Shown piece after piece: positions 22,660 to 34,988 of a stretch of 64,000 bases of DNA. Source of the stretch: Earliella scabrosa (lineage: Eukaryota > Basidiomycota > Agaricomycetes > Polyporales > Polyporaceae); NCBI GenBank assembly GCA_022605405.1, contig JABYQQ010000003.1:1984001-2048000 (forward strand). The letters run 5' to 3'. The position numbers and the translations under genes were made by a program. Below the pieces are notes generated by a model. It ran no database searches, had not been told where the DNA came from, and saw nothing but the letters and a program-made list of their open reading frames with translations. Position 1 is the first letter of the stretch. Every line of letters starts with the position of its first letter.

Positions 22660-25600
22660 TCAGCGAGAATAGCGGGCCAGAAGCTGTGCGTACGTCCTGG
22701 CGATCTGAGAGCACAGTGGGGAAAGCGGTCAGCAGTCATGGTCACAAGGAACCTGCGGTGGAGCACCTACCTTCTCCGAGCGGACAGTCCCTTCTGGCAC
22801 GAACCGGCAGACAGTCGTTGCGGCCTCGAACCACCTCTTCGCCTCGTCCAGTAGTGACGCGCTGAATGATTGATCATGACCGCAATGGAGTAAGGAGCGG
22901 AAGGAGCGAATTGGGCGACGCACTGCAAGCACTCAATCCCCGTGTTGTACGCCGTACCCATGAGCCAGTGCCGTTCGTCCATGGGGTATCCCTGGGGTAC
23001 ACGGGCATGAGGGCCTGCATCCAGCGGTCCAGGCCCCGCGCACGGGTCGCGCACCTGGGGATCGTCATCTGCGGCATGCTCCTGGAGCACGCCAACCGCC
23101 TGCTCGACATAGCCTATCGCCTTCGTCCGATCGGCCGCTGAATTGCGCGAGAGCAATATGGTGCATATCGCCCGCAGCCACCTTGAGAACTTCTCGACCG
23201 ACAGCACGGCACGGTCGAGGCTGGCATGCAAGATAGCCTGTCGAAGCAAAACCCGACAGACAGGGCACCGGTCGTCAGGTTCCCGTGCGGCGGCGGCGGG
23301 ACGGCAAATGTGAGCTTACCTCGAGCGCGGCGAATAGCACTGCGCCGCGAGGTGCGAGCAGCGGTTCGTGTTCGATGTCAATGGAGGATAAATGCGCGCG
23401 ATGGAAGCGAGGAAGGACCACCGTACCTTCCACAGGGCAGTCTTTCTCAACCCACTGATAGCGGACGGCGGCGCGATCATCATTATCATCTGACCGAGAG
23501 GAGTCAACAGAAGTACCTACCAGTATATCTGTCATTGCTTCGAACGTTCCTAGGTCTACAGCCTGCGTGCGAGTGGTTTCCTATCGGGAGCGCGGCGGTC
23601 AGAGCTTAAGGTTAGCTCAGCGCGACGGGTGTGGTTTCACCTCAATCACTTCCAGAATGCGGCTCCAGGTCTTCAGCTGACACGCAATTTCCGTCTCAAA
23701 GACGGACAGGACGTTGAGGAACGAATGCGCGCGTTGGACGTCTTCTTCGCCGAGCGCACCCGCTTTGGAGAGCACCTTCTGGATCCGATCTTTGCACGCG
23801 ATGATCTCTTCTGCGACTGCTTTCTGGCGGTCCGCCTAGGCGGAACAGCGGTCGTGTTTAGAGCGCGGATAGTAGTTCGGTGCGTAAGTGGCTTACCTCC
23901 TGGGCGGTGGGAGTTGGCGCCCGATGACGGGATGCGAACACTGGGTGCAGTTGTGAGTGTGACGTGTAGCTTGGTGGGAACAGAGGCATCTCCTTACCTC
24001 TTCCCGCGGCGCCCGCAAAGGAGGCATTAATCAGGAACACGTGAAGCCCTGTCTCGGAGTCGACCGCAGGGAAGCGGAGGTAAATTTCCAGCATCTGCGA
24101 ATTCCACAAATGTGAGCGTGGTGCGATATTCCTTCCCGCTTGACGCGCGCGCGGGGCGCGGAGATGGGAGGATCGGACAGACACAGGGTGGGCCACTGTC
24201 GCGCCGACCTACCTGCCTCGCGATATCGAACAGGTCGGAGATGCTGTCCTCATAGTTCTCCCAGTCGGAACATCCCTGTATGGCGGTGTTGTAGGCGGTT
24301 CGCCATAACCACGAGATGTCTTTCGTGCCGACCACGGCGGTGCCCTGCTTTGACTCAAGCGCCGTCACAAGTGACAGAGCTTGAGTGTGCGTGCGCGGCG
24401 CCTCAATGGCGATCCCAGGTACTGCTAGAATTGACACCGGTAACGTACCTGTGGTGAAATGTCGTAGAAGCATGGGAACGAACCCTGTTCTGAGAAAGCC
24501 GGAGAACAGGATAAGCTAATCGTTATATTTGCGAGCGATATCAGGAAAAGAATGAACTCACAAATTGGCTCCGGGTTCTGACATCATTCTGAGAACAAGC
24601 CTGATAATGCAGCGAACCAACGTAACAGCCTCCGCTTCGACCTCCAGCCCGCTCCGGGTTGAGGCGTCTAACAGCGCTTCCAATACCGATAACAGCAAAT
24701 GTTTCATGCCGGATTCATTTGCCAACCGAGTGGCAAGCAGCAGCATCTTCTTGTTGAAGTTGGACGCGTGGACCATCTCATGGACCGCGGCAACGGCTGT
24801 GAGAGAGATGATCGAACAAAGGAAGGGCTCCTGAGACGTAAAGAGATACCTTCGTCCTCGAGGCCTAGACGTCCAGCGCCGTGAGCTACTCGATGTGGTG
24901 CTAGGAGCAGAGATCTTACCTTGATGGGTTGCAATCAATAGGGCGACGTAGTGTGTCGCCGCGTCTGTGGGCGGACAGCGGCGAATGATCGCAGAAGCCT
25001 GGGCGTGCTCGCCGCACTGAATGTAGCAGAGCGCCGCCTTACGAAGACACTTGGGGTTGGATATGTGAGACATCGATCCAAATACGCGATGTGTTCCGAC
25101 CAGAAACCAGTCGGCGGCTTCCGACCAGCGTTTACTGTGGTAGTGCCGATCTCCGAACTGCCAGAGTAACTGCGTCGGAGGCTCAGGTAGGCCGAAACGA
25201 AATGGGGCGAACGCGCGACTCACTGTCAGACAGGCCGTTGTTGGGATCTTTGGTAACTCGTAGTCCTTGGAGTCTAACACTATGCGATATGCGTGTACCC
25301 AGTGAGGAACGCGCGCATATCAGGTTTGATAGGAAGGTCACATACAGTTCAGGGCATTGTCGACCTCATGCATTGCCCGTGAGTGCTCGTCATCCTTGGA
25401 ACAGTGGAAGATCAAAGAAAGGAGCAGCCGGTCTAGATAGACTAGGCCTGCGCTATTTTGGGCTTCGAATGCCCGGTGAAGGCAGTGGAGGTGTATGGCG
25501 GTGACCAACGTGCTGGAAAAGAACGCTTAGCACACGTGATGCCCAGGCGGCGGTAGCGAGGCCATGGAACGTTGAGCTCAACTGGTCATGGCCGAGAGTT

Positions 25601-27561
25601 CTCATCTCCTGCAGAACGCTTCCGAGATTCCATGGATATATCAATTCGACTGGTTTGATAATCAGGGCACAAGGAACACGCACTCTGTGATGTTACTCTC
25701 CGAGAATTCCATATGATCGATGATGGACCGGAATGCTACGATATCCGACATATTGACTGCGGTCGGGGGCTGTCTCACAGCTACAGAACTTACCTTCAAG
25801 AAGGGGAGCGTGCGGCGCCGTGCGCCGCTTGAGAATCGCGACCCTCATCCATCGAAGTTGTTGATACTCGGCAGATGTCTGAAACGACTGGGGGATTAGA
25901 TGTCAGTCAGGATGGCCGACCGCGGACTTACGTGATCCAGGGATGTGTCAACGGACTCTATGAGCTCTTGGAGAGATGCTTCCGCTCTTGCCAGGTTCTC
26001 TGGATCTTGCGAGGATGACAGGAAGTATGCGCGGGCTGTTCGCACGTGCCCGGCCGGCATTCAGTGGCACGCCGGAAAAGGGTTGTATGGTGGGTTTTAC
26101 TTACCCAAACTTCTCAGAATCGATCGCTAGGGCGTAAAGCGTGCGTGTGACCGTCATACCACAGTGCGAAGCCAGACTTACCCTTAGCTGCCCATCGCCG
26201 GTATCTGCCGCATCCTCGAGCGGCTCGATGGTAGAAAACGCGCGCTGGATCCACTTGACGGAATCCCTTGCACTATTTCCAGCTGGGCCCTCCTGCGTGC
26301 TTGATCGAAGAAGCTCCTTGCCTATACCCAACAATTTTCCGGCCAGCGTCCTCCGCTTGAGCGGAGACGATCAGCACCCCGCACGATAGGCATTCAATGC
26401 GGTGGCCTTCTCTTACATCGGATGGGGTCAGAAGCGACAGGTATTGATCGCTTTCTGGGCAGTGGCACATCACGTCGTGAGCGTTCCGGTCTAACAAAGG
26501 GAGACATACCTGTAACTTTCTCAAGCATGAACTCAGCAACGCCAACATTGCGTTCTCGCCAGGCCTGTCAGAGTTGTCATGCGGAGTTGGAAGAAGGTAT
26601 CAGCGCCGCTTACGGCTTCCATTCGGCTGGAGTAGTAAAGCATGACGGCGCGAGCCCTAGCCTGCGCATTTTCACCCTGGGGGTCTTCGGCGGGCCGCAA
26701 AAGTTCCTCATACTAGTGAGTGTGTCAGCGAACACAGGTCCATCGGATAAGTTGTCGGCATGTGAGGCAAGAGAACCCGACCTTTGCTGCCGAGGCTAGG
26801 ACACCTGCGGCGAGGTCGGGGTCACCCACACCTGAATACGTGAACATGAGGGCATGTATGGAGCGGGCGTTATGGTTGACGGTGAGATGGACGCGAGGGG
26901 CTGACCTGCCAAGCTTGCACCGGCTTTACTGGCTAGTTGGAGCACATGGATGAGGGCTGGTGGGAGTATCGGGGATTAGTGAGTGGCAAGGAGACCGAGA
27001 AGAGAAAATAACACCATACATTCTATTCTGGGTTTGGGTTCCATTCCAGCCTCGATAAGGCGGAAACCGGCAAGGCGCACTGAGGTTCATAGCCGGATTG
27101 GGGTTTGTGGGAGAAAGAGAGCATACAAGGACGCACATGCTGCGCAAACGGAACGATAGGCTTCGTCTGGGACATCTCTCTGTACTACAGATGCATTCCA
27201 CAAGGCGACGCCTGGATGTGTTGCGTGTGGTTTGTGCCAGGCACGAGAAGGGAGTCGTTGGAGCCAACCTTCGCGATCCAACTCGTCCGCGCGATGAGAC
27301 CAATCTTCCTTCTTGGCGCGCGGGCGGTGCTTGGAGAGAGATTCGGCGAGAGCAGATAGCTGGAGAAGATCCGAGCGGAGGGTGTTCCAGTCTGGATGTT
27401 TGCCATTGAGTTTGGGCTTGATTCTAGCCAGTGCGGCTGGGAGACGCGGGGCAGGATGTCAGAGAAAGGTATGGCGGCGATCAGAAGGAGGACGGACATT
27501 GAATGTTGCTGTATGCTGTCCGGGAGTCTGGCGAGAGCTTGCGCTTCTTGCGGTCAGACAT
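22660..27561 (-). CDS. ZIP4: SPO22/ZIP4-like meiotic TPR protein
   Basis: ZIP4/SPO22 is a TPR scaffold of the synapsis initiation (ZMM) complex on meiotic chromosomes and promotes crossovers. The model is a many-exon minus-strand gene. It starts at 27561 (MSDRKKRKLSPDSRTAY) and continues through LNGKHPDWNTLRSDLL, ALWNASVVQRDVPDEAYR and GFRLIEAGMEPKPR. The central block reads RWSEAADWFLVGTHRVF, KCLRKAALCYIQCGEHAQA and IIRRCPPTDAATHYVAL, followed by AVHEMVHASNFNKKMLLLA, which matches the SPO22 domain. The C-terminal part has YPMDERHWLMGTAYNTGIE and SLLDEAKRWFEAATTVCRF, and ends IARTYAQLLARYSR at 22660. Exon boundaries in the middle third (about 25.3-27.0 kb) were not fully resolved, so an internal defect there cannot be excluded. 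The gene is divergent from the small membrane-protein gene at 27750. Confidence 0.85.
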
Positions 27562-27749
27562 CGTGCTCGCTGTCGGAGAGAGTGGGCGGGACGGGCGGGG
27601 CGACGAGGGGGCAGAGGGAGAGCACGACGCGTGAGGAGACGCGTAACAGGACGCGTTTCCCGAGTCACGCCCCGCGGGCGTCTGCGCACTTGGACGCGAC
27701 CAACACGGTACTCGTGGAGGACTCGGAGCAGCTGGGAGTGAGAGTGAGC
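27562..27749. promoter_or_regulatory. Shared divergent promoter, ZIP4 and small membrane protein
   Basis: Only 188 bp separate the two start codons, which point away from each other, so both promoters must overlap here or extend into the neighbouring 5' leaders. The segment is GC-rich with repeated cgggacg/gacgcg words. No defined factor site was recognised. Confidence 0.5.
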
Positions 27750-28302
27750 ATGTCCACGAAGAGCCTTCCCATCGACGCCGTCGCAGAGGCGACACGGGTA
27801 CGTACAGCTCGCCCCGCCGCCACGCTCTGCCCTCACACACGGACAGCAAGCCCAGCGGGACGGCATCTTCGCTGGCCTATCCTCGGGTCTCGCCAGCGGT
27901 AGGTCTCTCCTCGCCCCTCGGCTCTCCCGCACGCAGCCTCGCTCGCTGACCCTCGTCGTCGTTCATCTAGCCATCCTCGGATCGAAGCTCTTCCGTCTCA
28001 ACAGGAATGCCACCATCCTGTGCGCCGCAGGTAAGCTCCCGCCGCACACAGCTCATCCCTTTCTGCGGCGCCACTCCGACGCTCGTCCTGCCTGCCACGC
28101 ACCGACCTTGTCTTCCACGTCCACTTCCATCGAACAGCAGCTAACAACCCCTTGTCTCCCTTCAGTCACCGGCATTGTCTCCGGATATCAGTTCACGCAG
28201 GGCTTCCTCGCGACCAACATGGCCCGTCTTGAGGCAGAAAAGGCTAGGCTTGACAAACTCGCCGCTGAGCAAGATGCACAGAACACAGAGAACACATTCT
28301 GA
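27750..28302 (+). CDS. Small conserved-looking membrane protein (98 aa)
   Basis: Four exons, 27750-27797, 27847-27898, 27971-28030 and 28166-28302, join in phase into 98 residues (297 nt with TGA). The product starts MSTKSLPIDAVAEATRQAQ. It has two short hydrophobic, glycine-rich stretches around residues 24-35 (IFAGLSSGLASAIL) and 48-68 (TILCAAVTGIVSGYQF), and ends in a charged helix (ARLEAEKARLDKLAAEQ). Two glycine-rich helices plus a charged coil resemble small organelle membrane proteins, but no family is recognised with certainty. It is missed if introns are ignored because each exon is under 140 nt. Confidence 0.75.
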
Positions 28303-31300
28303 GCCCCGTCGTCTGATCTGTCGTCTGTACAGCCCGCGAACAAGCTACATCTCATTTATGGTGTGGACGCCCTGCACCTGTGCCTAACACCAGTGCCAAT
28401 CACCAAAAGCAGCAACCGCGCGCAATTGTTGGCCATAATTCTTATTGTCCAAGTCCTTGTCTGACAGAGTTATCCGGAAGCACCCATATCCCCCTTCATT
28501 CCACGAGAACCTGCGCCGATCCGGTCTCGCCGACTCGCTCGTCCAACAGGCTCCGCGAGCTCCGGACGCCCGTCCTCGAGTGGCACGACCAGCACACGTC
28601 CAAGGCCGAAACCCGCCGCTCAGCAGGCGTCCTGCCTGCCTCTCCCCCGGCGCCCTCCCAGCCTGCGCCAGAAGCCCTCGCTCCGCCCCGTATCCAGATA
28701 TCCATGTCCATGTTCTGTGAAGGCCGTCTAACCCTAATACAAATCCACAGATGTTCGTTTCGCGCATCTTCCATCGCACGACTCACGGCCCACGGCTCGC
28801 GACGCCCGCCCATGCAACCATTCATCCATATCCATCCCATCCAAATGATCCATCCTCGCAGCCTGTGACTCCTCTCGCGGCGCTGAGGTGGCGGAAGCTC
28901 CCCGTGCTTCGCGTCGTCTGGCCGTGCACGCCTCGGCTCACTCGCACCTCGAAGGTAGGAACGGCGCCTTGGACCAGCAGGCGCAACAAGTCCCGCACCC
29001 AGCAGCTGCGCGGCCGCAGGTGGTTCGAGTTTCGAACACTGCAGCAGCCGGCCAGACTGACAGCTGCCGACCCGTTGCCACTCCCTTCGTCCCCTTGTTC
29101 CCCCGGTCGAGCCTTCTCCGCTCAGATAGAGCTCGACGTCAATGGCACGTCACGCATTCCAGCAAGTTCTGCTCCCGTTGCGGGCGGGCGCGCTAGGCCC
29201 GCATGTGCGTGCCCAGATGGGGCCGTGGTCCTACCAGGTGCGATCGAACTCTGCAAAATCGAGCAAGGCGGCGTTCCTTGCGACCTCGTCTGCGGCTTGG
29301 TGTCCCAATTCCACGCGCGACCCTCCTTTGGTCGACGCCGATCGCCCGCAGTGGGCCTGTCAGAGATGGACGACTGACCTGAGTGGGCCGCGTTGTCCAG
29401 GCCAGAGTCAGGACGAGAGAATGCTAGCGCGATTAGTTGCTTGCTAAGTTAGTGCCCGATACGGGTCCCGTAATGACGTGCGCCGGTCTGCAGACCGCGC
29501 GGCTCACGCCTCGGGTGCGCCCCATATGCATTCATCTTCTCCTGATCGCGGCAGCCTGGGCAGCCCGTACGGCCAATTGCAACATCCAGATATGTGGCTC
29601 TCAGGCAACGCAACGCCCTTCGGCGAACCGTGTCCGCGCGCCATCGTCGCGACTACTTGCCTGAGGCACTATTCTAGACGCGACAAAGATGGTGGAGGCA
29701 TAAACAAGGGGCACGGTCAGGCCGGCGGTCGCTCATATGTCATGATCGCCTTTGTGTTCGATTCGAATTCGGACAAGCATGTGCGCAGCCGCCGGGGTGC
29801 GCGATGGGGGTGGCGCACAGGTACCAGGCTGCTTGGTGGTAAACACTGGCCCAACAGGCGAACACATATGCGGCTACTGCATAATGCATTGAACGGTGGT
29901 GCTGCAGCATGTGTATACGCGGCGCGAATGAATAGATGGGTAGATTGAGGATGGAATGATGGGCGGATGCGGGGAGTTCTGATCTGCCATGGACCTGGCT
30001 CCGCCCAGTGCTTGTTTGGAGAGGTAAATGTTTTCGTTGTTATAGCTTGAGCTTATCCCGCGCACGTAAGCGGAGATATGTTTCCGTCATGTTCTAAGTA
30101 TTAATTCTTACGGTTTCCGCGAGATGAGCGCGGCGATGTCATCGTTTCCGTCACTGTTGCTGTCAGGCGACGAGCGGGTCGTGGACGAGGCTACGGACCT
30201 CCCACCAGTGACGTGTGCAGCCTCTCGCCCATCGCCCATCTCGCGCCGCGTTCGATCCCGTTCCATCGCAACTTCTGCTGGATGCTCGCACTAACCCAAC
30301 TTTCGCCGCCTCGCCTCCCTCGACTCTCACCACCGCCGAAATTTTATCCCGCCCACGCCGGTTCCGGACAATGATCATGGCTCCGAGCTCGAGCGCAGAT
30401 ACGAATCTCCACGCTGTGTGTGACTATCCCCGCGCCGTTCCAGGAGCGGACCACCATCTTCCAGTGACAGCCTATCTTCTCGGCCGAGGGCTCTAACTTC
30501 TTCCATAATTTACAGCGTCCGCCCTGGTAGCGGCACTGATGCTCCCAGCCCGCTCGCAGGGCTTGGGTTTCAGAGCGGCACACGTGGCGTTCGGGCTTAA
30601 GGGGCGGATAACAAGCGAGACGTACTGGGTGCGTGCCGGCCTCTCGAACTCAAAAATTTGGCAGTCGGCCCATGGTACCGACTCCCGAGTGAATATGTGC
30701 TTACTTACTTCGTATACTTGGTGCTGACGCGCTGCGCAGGCTGCGAGCATCCAGGGCCGAGGTGAAAGGTCGGAACAAAATGACGGCGCGCGCGCGGGGA
30801 GTTGCAACTGTCAAGGTCCAAGATTGCCGGAGCTGCGCTGCGTTGACAATGAGGCCTGAGACTCAGAGTCTGAGGCCATCTGAGGCTACGGCCAGACCCG
30901 AGGGCTCGAGGCTGCATCGTCACTCCTCCCTGTGATATTTTGCAATGATGTGTTGTGACGATGCGGGATTAGGACTCGCTCGCGCGCGCCGACAACGGAG
31001 AGCAGGCTCATATGACACTTATCCGACGTACGAAACCTCTTGGAGTTGGAGGGCGGAAGGACCGTCTCGGGTGTTCCGACGACCACCGAACACCGAAAAT
31101 ACACTCCGACGTCGCGAGTGCCTTTGCGCAGGGGTGGCGACCCTATTGTCAGTGACACCGGCACTAAGGCTTGACTAAAGGGATGGATGTTCCGTAAGAT
31201 CAGGATATTGAGTGTCCGCGGCCGGATAGTGATCTCAACGGCAGGATGCGCTTATTGTCGTTGACTCACCAGCCAAGCGCGATGGACGGGTCGCGGGGAG

Positions 31301-32809
31301 CGCAGCTTGCGGCGATCTCTACTTGCCGTGTATGTAGTTCATTCATGGGCTGACAGCCAGGAAAGGAGAGGAGAGGGGTCGGGACGCGCGTGCGGTGTCA
31401 AAGAACAGCAGAGAGGGTGCATGCACATGTGTGCTGTTGGCGTTTGCACTTGTTCAGTGCTCGCTCAGCCTGGCCCGGGTCTGATCATGGTGTCAATGCG
31501 TGTTTTTGGGGTGCGCCTCCGCCTCGTTGTGCGATGCAGCCCGCATCGGAAAGATGGGCGAGCGATATTGTACTTAGCGTCGTAGGCTCCCCCAAAAGAT
31601 AGGCACATTGCGGACGGGTGGCGGGGAGCGGGGAAGAGAGCTCGTGGCTCGTTGCTGTGGGCCTGTCAGTGTTAGGTCGATGTCGCTAAGTACGACCGGG
31701 GGGGACGTTCTCGATAATTCACCTGGTAACTTACCAGTCACTGAGGGCGGATGGCGACCATTCCGCCGCTGCCCGATTCCAGGGGCCTCTCTCACTCGTG
31801 CGATCGGGGCGAGTGGCCCATGGGACGACAATGACATCCCGCTGCTGACATCACGGAACGAAACACCAGAAGAATTCTGAATAGTCCTGAGGCTGCTGCC
31901 GATCTGCGTGTCCACTTACTCGTCTTGAGTTCTGCAGCTCGCGGCTGGCGCGGCGATGCCCGCGCCAGCCACACGTCGTGGATGGCCCCCGGCGTAGGCA
32001 ATTTCATGTCGCGTGTTCACAGCGGTTCACAGGTGACTCCGGCGCCGAGAGCCTGACGTTCGGTATCGGAGACACGAGTGCTAACACAAGCTAAAGGGAC
32101 GTAGGTGAAAAAGACGTACGCAGGCGCGAACGCTCACGTCCGGCCCGGCACGGTCTCTCGTCACAAGGAGTAAGTTGGGAGCTCCGAGAGAAAGGACAGG
32201 ATGGGCGCACGATGCGAGCGGTCGTACTTCCGGCTCGGACTCACACGTCACACGCTCGCACATGGACGCACCTCCAACCGCTACCGATGGCTGAGCAGCC
32301 TGAGCTCACTGTTGATAGACGCCTCTGTCTTCTGTTCCATTACTGGTTTCGTTTCATATTGCATGTAAACGAACACGACATGCAAGATGGCCAACAGCGA
32401 TGCTAGGAGACGCTGTACTAGCTGCCCACGCTGCGCAAAGGCGTGTGGACAGCAGAGGGGGGTGGTTGTACCTGACGGTGGGGTGTGCGATGCAGCGGTG
32501 GAAGGAGACGAACGCTGGGTCTGATGCGAGAATGTATGTATGTGACATGACGACAAATGCGAGGAATTGAGACCTGCGAGACAACTACAATGCACAGTGC
32601 ACAAGGGGCAATGGGGGGCGATGCGAGACATGATGTGATCGATGAGCGTGGACGGGACAGAAATGCTGGTGGTACGTACGGTACGGTAATGCGATGCGGT
32701 AATAATAAGCGTTATGTTCTGCGATGAAGTCCATGCAACCACACGAAACGCAAAGAGTTCTAGACCTATACTATACTACTTACTATACGGCGGACAATAA
32801 CTGTGATCA
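28303..32809. other. Long gene-poor region
   Basis: No multi-exon model could be supported over 4.5 kb. Many long frames on both strands are explained by GC-rich composition. Two spots look slightly more coding-like: 28500-28700 plus (LRELRTPVLEWHDQHTSK), and a CT-rich leader at 30200-30370 plus followed by ATG at about 30370 (MIMAPSSSADTNLHA). Neither can be extended into a gene. The last about 500 bp probably include the 3' end of the cyclin gene. Confidence 0.45.
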
Positions 32810-34988
32810 TTATACCTGCCGTCCCCGGGCCCTGTAATAATGCGGGCCGAGGTCTGGCGGTAACGTAGAGTAGAACTGCACCCCAGGCGGACCAGCGTTC
32901 GCGAAGGGTGCAGAGGGAACGGCATGCAACGGCTGCTCGACCAGGATGGGTGGGAGCTGAGTCGTTTCCGTCGTCTGCACGCCGGCAGTCGCCGGCCAGC
33001 CCTGCGACACCTGCGAGAACGGAGGCAAGACGGGCTGAGGGGGCGGTACGTGCGAGTGGACCTCGTACGGGCTCGTCGATGCTGACTGCACGACCATGGG
33101 CATCGACGGCGGGTACTGGTACACGGCAGCGCTAGGAGGCGGTGCCTGGTGGTAGCGCAGCCGCGCCTTGCGCGAACGACGCTCCTCTTCAGACTCCATG
33201 GGCGATCCTGCGAGCGAGTAGAAGTACAAGTGCTGAGACAAATGTCAGCGAAAGTTAGAGAAAAATCAATTGGATATAGCTCACCTGAGGTGCAATCGGC
33301 GGACGCTGATCATCCATCCGATATGCAGACACCAATGTACGGGGATACTCGTCGTGCCTGGCGGGCCAAGCGTGGGGCGCAACCACCTCGACAGGGGATG
33401 TGCCGAGCGACAACTTCGAGAAAGACTGCAACGACTCCAGAGGCGATGCGGAGCTTTCCCGAGAGTGTGCGTGTGCGGTGGGCTGCGGGATGTCGAGCGA
33501 GAGCCCCTGCATGCGCCTGGGCACCTGGGTGGGTGGCTGCTGCACAGCCGGGAATGACGCGGAGGTGGGCGAGAAGGCATCGGAAGCGGTGCGCTTGTGA
33601 CCGGAGGGAACCTCGGGCCGCGCTGGAGAGGTGTGAGGGACAAGCTGAGGCACGGGCTGCGGGGGTGGTGGCGGGGCGGGAGTATAGTGGTGAGGATGCG
33701 AGAGGTACGGCACGGAATGCGAAACGGCACATATTGAGGCGCGGCGCGGCGACGACGATCGGGCGCGGTGTGACGAAGCACGTGACGTAGTGAGGTGTGC
33801 GTTCCTGTGACACTGAGGTCGGTGCAAGTGCGAAGTGCGCACAGGACACCGCGTCCGCTTCCACATCTTCGAGTCCTGCTCCTTGTGGCTCACGAGCCCC
33901 GTGAGCACGCGCAGCCACCCGTCGTACGTGTTCTTGTCGATGTAGAGGTCGAAATCGACACCGAGCAGGAACTCGCGCTCCATGCGGTTGACCTCTGCGA
34001 GCTCGATTCCCGACACCTCGGACCAGGTCTTGTTCGTGTACGTGTTGCTGCACGTTAAAGACGCGTCAGAGCGATCGCGCAGGGAGAATATCATGGGCAC
34101 TTACTCGTCCACGAACTTGTTGGCCAGCATGAGCGCGGCAATAGCCACCCGGTACTCGCTCCCGGCCTGTCCAGACGTGTACGGATTACGCCCTTTGAGG
34201 CTGTAGATGTAGTGTAGTGAGAGTACGATGACCGACTGGCTGACTTGTGTCGTCTCGAGTACTTTTTGCATGAAGCGTACGAAGGCAGGCGAGACGGAGA
34301 ACTGAAGCTTCGCGGTGGAGGGATTACTGTGAGGAGAGAAGGAAGGATGTTGCGAGGACGCGACGCGGTTGCGCTTGGACGGGGACGCGGTAGAGGTGCT
34401 CGAGATGGTGGAGAACCAGAGGTAGCAGATCATCTCGCATGTCTTCTCCGCGATGAAACGCGCCGAGCGGTGCGAGTCGCTGCCAAACCAGTCAAACTGG
34501 TAGGAGGTGGAAGCGAAAGGATCTTCTGGTGGGTCGTACTGAAGAGAGGACGAAGGAGATGCTTCGAGCGAGCGGGAGGGTAGAGGCGCGACCACCGAAG
34601 GAAGGCGGTAGGCATGCGGGTCATACTTGTCATACTTGGTATCCCAATCGTCGGTGGGAGGAGGAGTGACTTTGCACTTTGGATGAGGATGTGCGCGAGG
34701 GCACGAAGAGGAGTTCGCGGACGTACCTGGTGAATGACGCGAGATGCTCCTGTCAAAGTGCGAGATGGGCGGGAGGACGGTGGGCGTATGGTGGTGGGGC
34801 GTGACTAGAACGCGTCTTTGTGGGATGGAGGAGAGCGGCGGGGTGAGGGGAGCCTCGGACTTTGTTGGTCTCCAGTCTGCCCATGTCGAGACGAGTTCGA
34901 AGGGGAGAGGGAGGGCGGCGGTGGACATTGGCGAAGGGTCTGGCGAGGGAGGGAGAACAGAGCGGGAGGAGTAATACGGGCCATGCAT
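32810..34988 (-). CDS. PHO80/CLG1-like cyclin
   Basis: Cyclin partners of this fungal group bind Pho85-type kinases and link them to nutrient or cell-cycle cues. The N-terminal exon (34988 to about 34104) has a Pro/Ser-rich leader. The cyclin fold follows, with ARFIAEKTCEMICYLWF, FVRFMQKVLETTQVSQSVI, LSLHYIYSLKGRN and EYRVAIAALMLANKFVDE. After an intron of about 53 nt the box continues NTYTNKTWSEVSGIEL and REFLLGVDFDLYIDKNTY. The rest is Pro/Gln-rich and disordered (GHKRTASDAFSP), with a last exon (32810 to about 33239) ending YYRARGRQV. A small intron around 33795-33840 is likely in the linker but its exact borders are unsure. A downstream ATG at 34928 is an alternative start. The class is sure; the exact paralogue is not. 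Confidence 0.88.

Noticed and set aside
28000..32800. CRISPR arrays, rRNA genes or mating-type pheromone genes in the gene-poor regions
   Set aside because: No regularly spaced repeats, no rRNA-like sequence and no convincing short CaaX-ending precursor were seen; CRISPR is not expected in a fungal nucleus.
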